Shown here in pieces: positions 1 to 10,986 of a stretch of DNA of 64,000 nt (the first letter of the stretch is position 1; each line of letters starts with the position of its first letter). The stretch is from Gonocerus acuteangulatus (lineage: Eukaryota; Arthropoda; Insecta; Hemiptera; Coreidae): contig OX328123.1 in the NCBI GenBank assembly GCA_946811695.1, positions 35,631,660 through 35,695,659 on the forward strand, in the 5' to 3' direction. Under the pieces are notes generated by a model. That model was not told the origin of the DNA, made no database searches, and saw nothing but the letters and a program-made list of their open reading frames with translations. Both the position numbers and the translations under genes were made by a program.

Positions 1-555
1 AACACATATTTACCTGTAGATTACCACTATGAATACCGAGTTTCGTCGAAATATACCAAAAATCATGGCTGGTAGTGGCGAATTGGTATTGTCGGTCCGG
101 AGTAAACCCCCCCTCCTTATGAACTGATTTAGTTCATTTTTATATCTCACTTTTCTCTCTATATTACTACTACGAATACCAAGTTTCGTTGAAATATAAC
201 AAATATTACGGCTGAAATGGTCAAATTAGTGTTTTGGGCTCGGGGTAAACCCCCCCTTCCGGTGGACCGATTTTGGTGGTTAACGAACTCGTTCAATCGT
301 TTGCTAATTGAATGCTATATACCAAGTTTCGTGACGAAAAAACAAAAACTCTGGCCGCTATCGTGTTAACAGACACATATATATATATATATATATATGC
401 ATATATATATATATATATAGATATATATAAATTTTAACGGGGGTCATTTTCGGTGTCTACTAGGTAGGATCGATAAAGATTTGAAGAAATTTTTCAAAAA
501 TTCCGTCATGAGTCCAACCTCAATAGCTACTTTCCTTCGGAGGAAAGTGCTAAAA
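1..555 (-). mobile_element. Helentron-like non-autonomous element, family A, copy A1 (3' end outside window)
   Basis: The 5' end is at 555 and reads TTTTAGCACTTTCCTC on the minus strand. An ACTTTCC/GGAAAGT hairpin and a (TA)n tract at about 380-430 follow. The rest matches copies A2 and A3, including the C-run units (GGAGTAAACCCCCC). The window edge truncates it. See A2 for the reason to call it helentron-like. Confidence 0.7.
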
Positions 556-1046
556 GGCTGCAAATCGGACTAGTCCGCAAAACGGCAACACTGCATATTA
601 TTAATTTTCCTGTCATTATCTGTAATTTCTAAATTAGTCTTAGAGTACGAGCCATGAGGAGTAATGTGACACGACATCTGGTGGACACAAGCGGAAATAG
701 GTAGTACCTTCTATCGCTAACAGATGGCGCTAATAGCACGTACAGAATAATCTCGTTGGTACGAGAAAGTTCTGGTGTCTTCCACTCACTTCTAGATGGC
801 AGTAATTGGAATATATAAGAAGGCTAGTGGCGCAACCACAAGTCAGTTCCTATGACACTGTTGTGAAATAAAATAGTACGTACCTCCTTAAAACGTGTTT
901 GTGCGTGTTTAAGTTTAAGACATCTTTGTAACAGTATTTTGATTTGAATTGTTGCTTTTGTGTGTGATTTAGTAGTATGGAAAAGAATCGAAAAATTGAT
1001 AGTGAATGCAGAAAATTCAAAGATCAGTGAAACATTCAGTATTTCG
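556..1046. promoter_or_regulatory. Leader or candidate promoter region of the hAT transposase remnant
   Basis: A TATATAAG box at about 811-819 lies some 25 nt before GTCAGTTCC (about 841), an arthropod-like TATA plus initiator spacing. It is about 230 nt upstream of the first hAT coding sequence. I did not find a 5' terminal inverted repeat matching the 3' end at 5988, so the true element start is unclear. An old LTR-like promoter is also possible. Confidence 0.3.
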
Positions 1047-2006
1047 TAATTGAGTCCAGTAACAAGGCGCTGCTTTATTTGCAACGAAAGCATAGCCGTT
1101 CTCAAGGAATATAACATTAAACGTCATTATGAAACAAAACATTTTCAAAATTACTCAAAATATACAGGAAGTTTGCGGACAGAAAAATTCGAAGCTATGA
1201 AGCGCGGATTGAAATCGCAGCAATCTTCATTTACAAAACTGAACAAGAGGCTGCAACTCGTGCCAGCTTTCGTGTGGCTCTTGAAATTGCAAAACGTGGA
1301 AAACCATTCACCGATGGAGAAATGATCAAAGAATGCATAATTGCAGTAGCCGAAGAAATGTGCCCTGAAAAGGTAAATTTATTAAAAACTGTCAGTATGT
1401 CAGCAAACACTGTGGCTCGAAGGGTATAAAATATCGCTGAAAATATAGCCTCTCAACTGTTCGACAAAAATGGACATGTTGAGTGGTTTTCTTTGGCCTT
1501 GGATGAGTCAACGGATGTGTCAGATACTGCTCAGGTGTTGATTTATATTCGAGGGGTAGATAAAAGCTATGAAGTGCATGAAGAACTTCTTGATATGTAT
1601 AGTATTCATGGCACAACTACTGGTAGAGATATTTTTAAAGGAGTTGAAATGGCCATTAATCAAAAGAACCTTCCATGGAAAAACTTGAAATGTATTGCAA
1701 CTGATGGGGGCAAAAACATGAGTGGGAAAGATAAAGGAGTGGTCGCTCTTGTGTCAAAGGCTGTAGAAAATGACGGTGGTTCAAAACCATTAGTCTTACA
1801 TTGTATCATTCATCAACAGTCTTTGTGCGGAAAATGTTTGGATATGTCTGAAGTTCTGAAACCAGTCATATCAACTGTTAATTTCATCAGATGTTTTGGG
1901 CTGAATCACCGACAATTCCGACAATTTATTGAGGAGATTGGAGAAAATGACTTGCCTTATCATACTGCCGTACGTTGGCTTAGTTGTGGGAAAGTCCTTC
2001 AGCGCT

Positions 2007-2144
2007 TTTTAGCGCGGTTCCTCCCTCCCCCATAGGGAGGAACCCCGCTTATAAGGTTGATACAATGAAACAATCCGGAAGTGCCGAAAAGAAAATTTCG
2101 CGTTTCAGAACCCCTAGAGACCGAAAATAACGGTGGTTCAAATT

Positions 2145-2207
<63 letters not shown>

Positions 2208-2945
2208 CTGTTCGCTCATTTCTGGCTTCCCTGATGGTCCGATTTTGATGAAATTTGGTACAAAAATCAGTCGTCCAATTTGAAAGGTCAAGTTCGTTAA
2301 CCAGCAAAATCCGCCCACTGGAAGATAGCGTTTGGGGCGAAATTCGCGCAGAAAAAATCGTAACGCTTACGTTTTTGAGTTCATAAGCTTAGTACTCTTT
2401 TTATAGGCTTCTTGGGCTAGGAAAACGAATGAAACCATTTTCAAGGCGATAGCTTTAACCGTTTTCGAGAAAATTGGAAAAATAGTTTTTGAATACCATT
2501 TTTGGTTTGGGTACTTAGAATCACGGGATTCAGTTGAAACATTATCTGCATGTTCTACTTTCATTAAAACTAATATGTTGAAAGTTATGTAACGTTTGGA
2601 GTTAAGGAAGGGTTAGAATAAAATATTTTGGGAACTTCGTATACTTTCATTAATATCTCGAACACGGTTGGGAAATCGTGGTAAGTGGATAGAAACTATT
2701 TGAAAGCTTACTAAATTCTCTACAAAAATGATTCTAAAACTATTTTTGATTAGGTTATGTCAATCGGAGAAATAAGTGCTTAAAACTTCAAATACGTCTG
2801 TTTTGTTCTTATGAACGGGTTTTTGTCGTTCTTTTTGTAATTTTTGTCTCTTTCCCTTCGTTTTTTATTGCTTTTTATTTTTGTAATTTCTTATGTTAGG
2901 AAAATGTATTTGTTTGTAAAACAGGATAGGAAAAATGAGACTCTA
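2007..2945 (+). mobile_element. Helentron-like element, family B, copy B1 (3' part missing)
   Basis: It begins TTTTAGCGCGGTTCC, followed by a hairpin (GCGGTTCCTCCCT against AGGGAGGAACCCCGC) and a (TA)n tract at about 2149-2203. The sequence then matches B2 and B3 until about 2945, where similarity stops. It is inserted inside the hAT reading frame. Confidence 0.65.
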
Positions 2946-3250
2946 TTTTTTATTTTAATTTGATTGATCAACAGGTCTTTGCATATGTTTAAAAGCTCTG
3001 TTGATATAACCTCTATATCGTTTTTGTTTGATTCAATAATAAGAAATCCTTTTTTTAATGATTTTATGTTTTTAGGCCAGTCTATAATTCCTGTGGGTTA
3101 ATGTTTTTTAAATTGAAGCTTTAAAGCCTCAACAGGAATATTTGTGTAATCACCCTTCACAGTTAATTTATTAGAATCATGAGTGACCGTTTTTGTGTTA
3201 CAACTAACAATCTTTGAACACGAAGTTACAATACGAGGCCTTTTCATTCT
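2946..3250 (-). pseudogene. Coding-like remnant of unknown identity between B1 and B2
   Basis: On the minus strand this stretch reads nearly open, with protein-like composition: MKRPRIVTSCSKIVS, then TVKGDYTNIPVEALKLQFKK, one stop, and PTGIIDWPKNIKSLKKGF. It is not part of the other B copies. I do not recognise the family. It could be cargo of the composite element or an older insertion. Confidence 0.3.
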
Positions 3251-3297
3251 ATTTTTCACCAGCTACCGTGTAACACCTTAGATCTGTTTATATTGTC

Positions 3298-3432
3298 AGC
3301 GCGGTTCCTCACTCCCTTCATAGGGAGGAACCCCGCTTATAAAATTGATCTCAAGAAACAATCCGGAAATGCCGACTAGAAAATTTCGTGTTTCAGAACC
3401 CCTAGAGACCGAAAATAACGGTGGTTCAAATT

Positions 3433-3485
<53 letters not shown>

Positions 3486-4830
3486 CTGTTAGCTCATTTC
3501 TGGCTTCCCTGATGGTCCGATTTTGATGAAATTAGGTACAAAAATCCGTCGTCCAATTTGAAAGGTCTAGTTCGTTAACCAGCATAATCCGACCACTGGA
3601 AGATGGCGTTTGGGGCAAAATTCGCGCAAAAAAAATCGCAACGCTTACATTTTTGAGTTCATATGCTTGTAAGTACTCGTTTTGTAGGCTTCTTGGCCTA
3701 GGAAAACGAATGGAACCATTTTTAAGGCGATACCTTTAACCGTTTTCGAGAAAATTGGGAACATAGTTGCTGAATAACGTTTTTGGTTTTGTTACATAAA
3801 ATCATGGGATTTAGTTGAAACATTTTTTGCATGTTCAAATTTTATCAAAACTAATATCTTAAACTTTTGGTTAGGTTTGGAGTTAAGGAAGGGTTAGAAT
3901 AAAATATTTTATGAACAGACATGAAAAGTTTATGGGGGGGGGGTATATTTTCATTAATATCTCGAACACGGTTGGGAAATTTTCATCAGTGGATAGAAAC
4001 TATTTGAAAGCTTTCTAAATTCTCTACAGAAAAGATTCTGAAACAAGTTTTGATTAGGTGATGTCAGTCGAAGAAATAAGTGCTTAAAACTTCAAATATG
4101 TCTGTTTAGTTCTTATGAACGGGTGTTTGTCATTCACTTTGTAATTTTTGTCTCTTTCCCTTAGTTTTTTATTGATTTTTATTTTTGTAATTTCTTATGT
4201 TAGGAAAATGTATTTGTGTGTAAAACAGGATAGGTAAAATGAGACCAATTTTCTATTGCTAGAAATAATGAAAAGTTTTGGGAACTTCGTATAATTTCTT
4301 AATAACTCGAAAACGGTTGAAAATCTTGGGTGAAAGGTTACCATTCGAAAGCTTACTAAATGTTGAACAAAGAATGTTCTGACGAAAGTTTTAATTAGGC
4401 GATGTCAATTGGAGAAATAAGTGCTTAAAACATTAAAGTAATTGATTTCGTTTATTCGAACGGTTTTTTTTGTCTGTTTTTATTCCTTGTTATTTCTTAA
4501 TTGCTTATAGTTGGATAATGTATTTTACAATAAAACTGGTTTAGTAAAATAACAAAACAATTTATTGTTAGAAATATAGATTTCCTAGATTTCAAGACCT
4601 TGTAACTAGCGGGACCCTTTCTAGAGTTGACCGACCCTTCCAGGTAAGATCGTAAATCAAGACCATTCAAGACTGGTGGAACCAAAATAATAACTGCTTC
4701 TATTTTAATCTTCAGGCGATTCGCGAAAGTTGCGAAGCCTTATCAATAAATAAATATTTTAATCTTTCCAAATTAGACTAGGGATAAGAACGGAACCGCG
4801 CTAAGATGATGCAGTTCCTGCGAGTCGGAC
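3298..4830 (+). mobile_element. Helentron-like element, family B, copy B2 (most complete)
   Basis: It starts AGCGCGGTTCC with the terminal hairpin, has a (TA)n tract at about 3438-3482, and carries a 3' subterminal inverted repeat GGAACCGCGCTAA (4791-4803). It ends with a GCAG-TTC-CTGC hairpin and GAGTCGGAC at 4830, followed by a T-run. It has no coding capacity. With B1 it forms a head-to-tail composite of 2.8 kb. Confidence 0.68.
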
Positions 4831-5937
4831 TTTTTTTGAACTTCAAGCAGTGATCGAAATTTGTTTGAATGAAAAGCATCGCCCTCTTACCGAATTACAA
4901 AACAACAAATGGCTGTGGAAGTTAGCATTCTATGTTGATTTGACAAAACATGTGAACGAACTGAATTTGAGATTGCAAGGAGAAAACCAGCATCTTCCTG
5001 ATTTATACACTAATATCAAATCATTCCGGAAGAAATTGACACTGTTTCAATCAGAACTACGAAGTAAATGTTTTTCACATTTTAAAACATGTGAAATATT
5101 CAGCTACACCACTGAGACTGAGTTTCCTATCGATTTTGCAATCGAAACTTTGAGTGCTTTGAAAATAAATTTTGATACTTGTTTCTCGGACTTTGATGCC
5201 ATTGCGAATCAAATTAAGATTTTTCAGAATCCTTTTGATACTGACATTGAAATCCTAACCCCGGAACTTTAAATGGAAATGATTGATCTACAGTGCAGTG
5301 ATATAATTAAGAACAAATATCAAAACTCATCTTTGTTGGAATTTTATAAGAGTCTTCCACTGGCACAATTTGATAATTTGTATAAATTTGCTCGTGGGCC
5401 GGTTTCTGTTTTTGGTACTACTTATTTGTGTGAGAAGACCTTCTCCAAAATGAAGTACACAAAAAATGTTTACAGATCTAAATTTAATACAGATGAGCAT
5501 CTTAAATCTCTTTTAATAATTGGTACAAGTAAAATTAGTCCACAACTACAAACTATTGTCAGTGGAAAATCTCAATTACATAAATCTCATTAGTATTTCA
5601 TATGTCATTATGCTTGTTATAAGTTATGTTTTTATTTAAAATGTATAAAATGTTAGTTGGATTCATTTCAATAATTTGTTAGTTATTATATACTGAAGTT
5701 AAATTTTCTGCATATTATACATGTCTTTACTCATTACAATTCTGTGTTTCTTCATCCAACTTATCACAAAAACAATAACAATAAGCCTACAACAATGTTA
5801 TGAGTAGTTAGCCCATGACCATATCAATGTAGATGTCGATATTAATAATTATTCAACATAAAATTAGAATACTTCAGTAAACTAAATTTAATTTGCTATA
5901 AAAAATATGTTCTTTAAAAGGAGTTTTCAAGTATGCT

Positions 5938-5988
5938 AGCTCTCCGCGGGCCGGATGTGGCCCTCGGGCCGTAGTTTGGAGACCCCTG
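5938..5988 (+). repeat. 3' terminal inverted repeat of the first hAT element
   Basis: The stretch GGCCGTAGTTTGGAGACCCC ending in CCCCTG is the reverse complement of a hAT-type CAGGGGTCTCCAAAC terminus. It lies 345 bp after the transposase C-terminus. A possible 8-bp target duplicate would be ATATAACA (5989-5996), unconfirmed because the 5' end is not found. Confidence 0.6.
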
Positions 5989-5996
5989 ATATAACA

Positions 5997-6310
5997 TATT
6001 AAAAAAAAGCAAAAAAAAAAGTTTTTTTGTTTACGTGTTAACCCCGTAAAAGTGTGCCCTATTTACATTCATTGTAAAATTGCCTTAATTTTACATTAAA
6101 TATTGTTGGATTGTGAATAAAGTACTTCTTTGGGGGGAAATATATTTTTGCACCTTTCCCCTATGCGCAGAACCTGATGTCGCAAGGTAACTAGCCAACG
6201 CATACTTATCTTCGTATCTAGCCAGGAGACACTGTAGCAAAATTTCAAGATTCATCACAACTTCATGGAATGTACGTTACCAGCTCTTGGAATATATGTA
6301 AGTATTCTTA
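5997..6310 (+). repeat. Dispersed repeat, family D, copy 1
   Basis: A stretch around TGTAAAATTGCCTTAATTTT, then CACCTTTCCCCTATG(C/T)GCAG and ACTTCATGGAATGT recurs at 41770-42010 (+) and about 31740-31990 (-). No coding capacity is visible, and the class is unknown. It lies just downstream of the carboxylesterase 3' end. Confidence 0.5.
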
Positions 6311-6453
6311 TTTAGTTTGCTTTACACCCGTATATCTCACTCTACTACTAGTCCTGAAAATATAGAGAAAGCCGTAAATTTTATAGTTAGAGATGTTTTA
6401 TATCTTAAGTTTTATATGTTGAAGGGTTTTTTGTTGAAGAAGAAAAAAACTTG

Positions 6454-6459
6454 TTTATT
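6454..6459 (-). terminator. Candidate polyadenylation signal of the carboxylesterase
   Basis: AATAAA on the minus strand lies 22 nt past the stop codon. It is very close to the stop, so a later signal could be used instead. Confidence 0.4.
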
Positions 6460-6481
6460 TTTAATATTTACATCTGGTATG

Positions 6482-6680
6482 CTATATAAAATCCCTGGCT
6501 GGCCTCCCACTCATAGGTTCATTGATGGGTAGGTTGTTCCAGAAGGCGGAGTGTCCGAACTCGTAGGTCCTGTTTGGGAAGATGTCTGTCGGCGAATGGA
6601 TGAACACGTAATCCATGAGACCGTTCATAGCTTCACTCCTGTTGATGGGGCGCCAGTTAACGTCACCGATGCTTGGGTAT
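6482..6680 (-). CDS. Carboxylesterase exon 10 (C-terminus)
   Basis: The acceptor TTGAATAG precedes ATACCC. Phase 2 completes the exon 9 codon, giving FAINGYP, followed by [18 protein letters not shown] and [15 protein letters not shown], and a TAG stop at 6482-6484. NGYPS...NW.P is the expected continuation after the FAING helix, which identifies this exon 2.8 kb beyond exon 9. Confidence 0.92.
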
Positions 6681-6942
6681 CTATTCAACGAATATAGAGA
6701 TATTAAAAGATCATCTTGGAGTATGCTTTGATAACAAGGTTCATACTAGTCAATTTGAAAGCTAGTCAATTATCAATGAAAAAAAAAATTAATACATTCG
6801 TCAATATATGTGTTAAATTTGCTTAACGCGTTAAAAATTCTTTTCATGCCTCATACTAGCCAAGAGCCTCCGTCGCGCTGGATGCACAGCGAAGCACATT
6901 CCTCCGTAAAAAATGTGCGTGTGTGTAAATATAAATAAATAA

Positions 6943-6993
<51 letters not shown>

Positions 6994-6994
6994 T

Positions 6995-7063
<69 letters not shown>

Positions 7064-10000
7064 AAGCCTGCCTTAAAGGTTGACAGACCTTAAAGAAAAC
7101 TCAAAAAAAAAATAAGTAAAACACTGAAATCATTAAATATAAAATGTCGTGAAGAATAATTGTTATTCATTTCTGATATTATCCCAAAAATAAACACCAT
7201 ATTAGTGTTATTTGTCAGTTGTTTTGCCTCTTACATTTATCAGATGTAATATTCAATTACATTATAAATTTGAGAGATAATCTCAGTTCTGAGTATGCCG
7301 CTGGAAAGGTAATTAAATTTTAGAGCTTTTGTAAGATTTGCAGTTTGTAGAATATTTTTTTGGAGTTGTTATTCTCGAAAGTTTTAGCTAATTAGATTTT
7401 TTTTTATTATCATTTTCTTGCGGATAGAAAAAAATAATCGTGAACATTGAAAGTGCTATAGCAAATGTAACGCACATTTAAAAAAAATAAGATAACGTTG
7501 AAACATAATGTGTACTAGTAGAGAAAATTGGAGCTTTTCCTCGAAAAACACGTTTTTTTTTTGTTTTTTGTTTTTTTTTGTTTTTTTTTTCAAAATAACT
7601 TTTAGAACAGCATAGCTCTGGAACAAGACGAGATAGAAACATGCGGTTGGTAACTACATTTTTGGTCTAGTCTCACCCCCTTGAGTATTATTATTTACTT
7701 GTGATTCACCCTGTATACAAGAAACTTCCTGGGTAATACCAATTTTGAAGCTATAAAAAAAAGTGCTATAAACAATTGTCTTACTTAGCACTAAAACTGA
7801 GAAATTTCTGCAACATAGAAAAACGATCAACAATAAGGTTTTTGGGATCACAACTACAAATAAAACCGCGCTAAAATGGAAAGGCAATATTAGATAGCTA
7901 ATATTGCTTATCGTAGAAGGTAGAAAAATAATGTCTCTCCACTGTTTTTCAAAGTATTTATTAGCAAAAGCTTTTCGAGAACATGGTTCTCATCGTCAGT
8001 GCATCTACAATTTTCACAAAAACACGCATATATTAATTACAGAAATATTTATAAGTATTCTTATTACTAAAGCTATGACAAATAATGTTACCTATTACTC
8101 CACCGGTAGTACTGCTAACAGCCTCTCCGAACAGGTGTGAGGTAATGAGACTATTCCGGGTGAGCAGAGTATATATATTGACGTTGGATATTGGAGATCA
8201 CAAGAATCAAGGTTGTTGAACCAGAGACCACTGAACTTTCTGTTGGAGACAGTGTATGGGGAAGGATTATGTCGGGTTATTTGATGTCATGTGTGTGAAG
8301 GGGTAGTCAGTCTGAAGGTGTCAGAGTAAGGGATGACGGGTCTGTCAGGTGGTGGGTCCGAAGGATGGCGTCTTTTGTTGGGATATGAAAATTTTCCTAA
8401 GGTCTGATGTTGGGAAGTTTATTTGTTCGTTTAGTAATAAATCTTTATTAAGGTGAATGGCCTTTTCTATTTCTAACATTTCATGATAATTGGATTTCTT
8501 AGAATAATTTATTTTTTTTTAAATTTTGATTCCCGTTTGTGTGTTAAATTGGTGTGCTGTATTTTTGATGTGTTCTGCAAAATTTGAGTGAATGTTGTGG
8601 TTGTGTATAGCTTTAACGTGTTCGTCTATTCTTTGTGAGAACTTGCGATATGTTCTCCCAATGTAAATTTTTTTGTACGAGCATTCTAATTGGTAAATTC
8701 CACTTTTATCAAATTCTTTTATTTCATCTTTAGTGTGTGATAATGACTTTTTGGTATTAAATGTATTCTTAAAGGAAACTTTGGCTGTGTCTTTCAAAAT
8801 GTTTTTTAATTTTTCTGAAATTGGTCCTAAATATGGTATCGAAATGTACCTTGTATTGGAAATTATTGGCGTTAGTGTCGGGAAAACAACTTTAAGAGTC
8901 AGAGATTTTTCCTTATTACGTATAAGTTTGTCTATAATTTTGTGTGAGTAGCCGTTGTTAGACGCAATTTGTTTAATTGTATTTATTTCACTTTGATAAT
9001 TTTCTAGGAAATAATTCTAGATAATTATTATTAGGAGAGACATTATTTTTCTACCTTCTACGAAATCGAGAACTCCACAAATAACGCTGCATACATCACA
9101 AATATTGCTTATATCAAATATTAGCTATATTCTACAAGTAATAAGGTTTAATAAATGCTAGTTTGATTTGTTTTTTTCACTCCAGGCACAACTGTTTGGC
9201 ACGCCAGAGTCGATCCATACAATAAAGGAGCTTGGTTGTCCTTATCTAGTTGCATATAACGAGGGTGTTCCAATAGGAATTAGTTTTGACCTTGGTATCG
9301 GGGTAGATATTCATCTCAATATTATATATTTACTGTAAAATATTTAATGGAACAGCTATAATCAGTATTCCATCAAACCACAAACATTTTCTTAATGGCA
9401 CATGACAACTTGGAAACGACCAACTCAATAGAGAAATGATCAGGAAGGATTATGATCTTGTTATAAGACAAGTACATTTTATAATAAATGTAAATAAACA
9501 TTTTAAAATGCACTATACCCGTTGATAGCGAAATTTGCCCATAAAGAGCTCATGATGTTGACCATCGCCCTATCACTAGGTAGGTGTTCCGGCATTCCGA
9601 TGTAAGTAGCGTTGAAAATGTAAATAGTGTCATCCCCGTGGCAGACTCCTGCAACCAAAATACACAGCAACATCAATCTTCTAGCATGCAAAGAAAGGAA
9701 ATGTAACTGACTAGAGACATTACTATAAATATAGTTACCCCAGTTGTAGTCCGTTCCACTGAAGACCTCGGAAGCACTGTACTGTCCACGATAGCCGAAC
9801 TGATAAAAGTAGATTGGATGAGGTTGGACGTAGGCCTGGATCCTGGCTGCAACCTCCACGTCGTTAGTGATGGTCCTGTCGCCCACCATCTACCAGCAAA
9901 GAGTAAACCAAACATTCCTCAATTGCTACAAATGTATTTTTCGTTTCATTATACGTGTTACTTATCTTGGACTTATTGTTATTTATTGCATAATAGGATT

Positions 10001-10945
10001 AATTTATTTTTAATTTATTTATTGTACCTAGTCCAAAAAATCAGTATCCTCTGAAAATAGTTATTCCAAGAAATCAGCATGCTCATTGCAGTTATATGTA
10101 TTTATGTGCGCTCTATGTTGTGTGTCTTTGGAAAAAAAGAAAAGGCAGCAGCCCTGTCCTGGCTAGGAAAGGGTGGTGACGTTTAGATAACCTGTCCTAA
10201 AATTCTGAGTTAATTATAATGAACGTTAAAATATAATTATTTTATATTTGTAATTGGGGGCGAGGTTAGCTCAGTGGTAGATCACTGGACTTATAAGTTG
10301 GAGGACCTGAGTTCAAATCCCGAGCAAGGACTAAAGATTTTTTCTTCAAGTGTCTTCGCTCATAGGTTGAATTCGGCCTCCCTGACCGTCCCTAGGCCAA
10401 CCCAGCCTTTAATTAATTTAATAATGGGTATTTTGGGTGCTAATGACTATAGCAGTCGAAGCACCCCAGGGGAAAATCAGGCGGCCGGAGCATAGTACTG
10501 ACCACACTATCTCCCTTGTGTGCCGTATGTTCAAGAATCAGATACCTCTGTAGTATCTGCCCCTCCGGGCCCTCGTGACCTGTTACGGGACTGATTTTTT
10601 AATATTTTTAATTATTAGTTGATTATAATTTAATCATTGGAGACCCGGTAGTCGTGAGGGTTAAGGCGTGAGCTCTTAACACTCCGTGCCAAAGGTCGTG
10701 GGATCGATTCCCACTAGGGGCGGTGGCTTTTCTTTCGAAAAAAGAAAAGGCATCACCCCTATCCTGGCTAGAAAAGGGTGGTAACCTATAGATAACCCGT
10801 CCTAAAATTCGCAGTTAATAATAAATGGACGTTAAAATTTAAATAAATAAATAATATAATCATTTAGTTCGGGAAAATATATTTTTATGGGTGTCATATA
10901 GTTTTAATTGGCTACTTAAAGAGAGAACTTAAACTTTTTTATGTG

Positions 10946-10986
<41 letters not shown>

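Larger units (their letters stand above)
1047..5593 (+). pseudogene. hAT transposase (ZBED5/GTF2IRD2-like), broken and split
   Basis: Coding parts are 1047-2006 and 4831-5593. The N-terminus has a zinc-finger-like RCFICNES...RHYETKHF. There follow FSLALDESTDVSDTAQ (RNase H-like core), CIATDGGKNM, VLHCIIHQQSLCGK and LPYHTAVRWLSCGKVLQRF. After the insertion the frame continues FFELQAVIEICLNEK and ends with the hAT C-terminal region TYLCEKTFSKMKYTKNVYRS. Breaks seen are a frameshift near 1243, an in-frame TAA at 1427, a 2.8-kb insertion of family B elements in a T-run at 2006/4831, and a stop at 5271. It would catalyse cut-and-paste transposition if intact, and is certainly inactive here. Confidence 0.85.
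7912..9062 (-). mobile_element. Penelope-like element (truncated), bracketed by a 29-bp inverted repeat
   Basis: A perfect 29-bp inverted repeat flanks the unit (7912-7940 and 9034-9062, containing AGGTAGAAAAATAATGTCTC). Inside, the minus strand carries the end of a Penelope-type protein with a GIY-YIG domain and, nearer the 3' side, a hammerhead-like ribozyme core at 7973-7999. Penelope-like elements are known to carry GIY-YIG endonuclease domains and hammerhead ribozymes in their pseudo-LTRs. The reverse transcriptase part is absent, so this is a 5'-truncated copy in esterase intron 9. Confidence 0.82.

Noticed and set aside
2049..2318. Open frames rich in Tyr-Ile repeats here and at 6856, 16489, 26061, 36773, 38245, 46901 and 47046
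   Set aside because: They are translations of (TA)n microsatellites.
9190..9330. The minus-strand reading of the same region as the esterase C-terminus
   Set aside because: No frame fits the phase left by exon 9. The exon at 6482-6680 fits phase, sequence and length, so it was chosen.
9186..9340. Plus-strand open frame [18 protein letters not shown]... preceded by a possible 3' splice site
   Set aside because: Only about 50 codons, no recognised family, no partner exon, and it lies antisense inside esterase intron 9. Chance is likely in AT-rich DNA.
10258..10330. A functional tRNA gene
   Set aside because: The tRNA-like head continues into a conserved body found in other copies and lacks acceptor-stem closure. 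It is a SINE head. The same applies to 10638, 25190-25262, 33180-33275, 57685-57750 and 62770.
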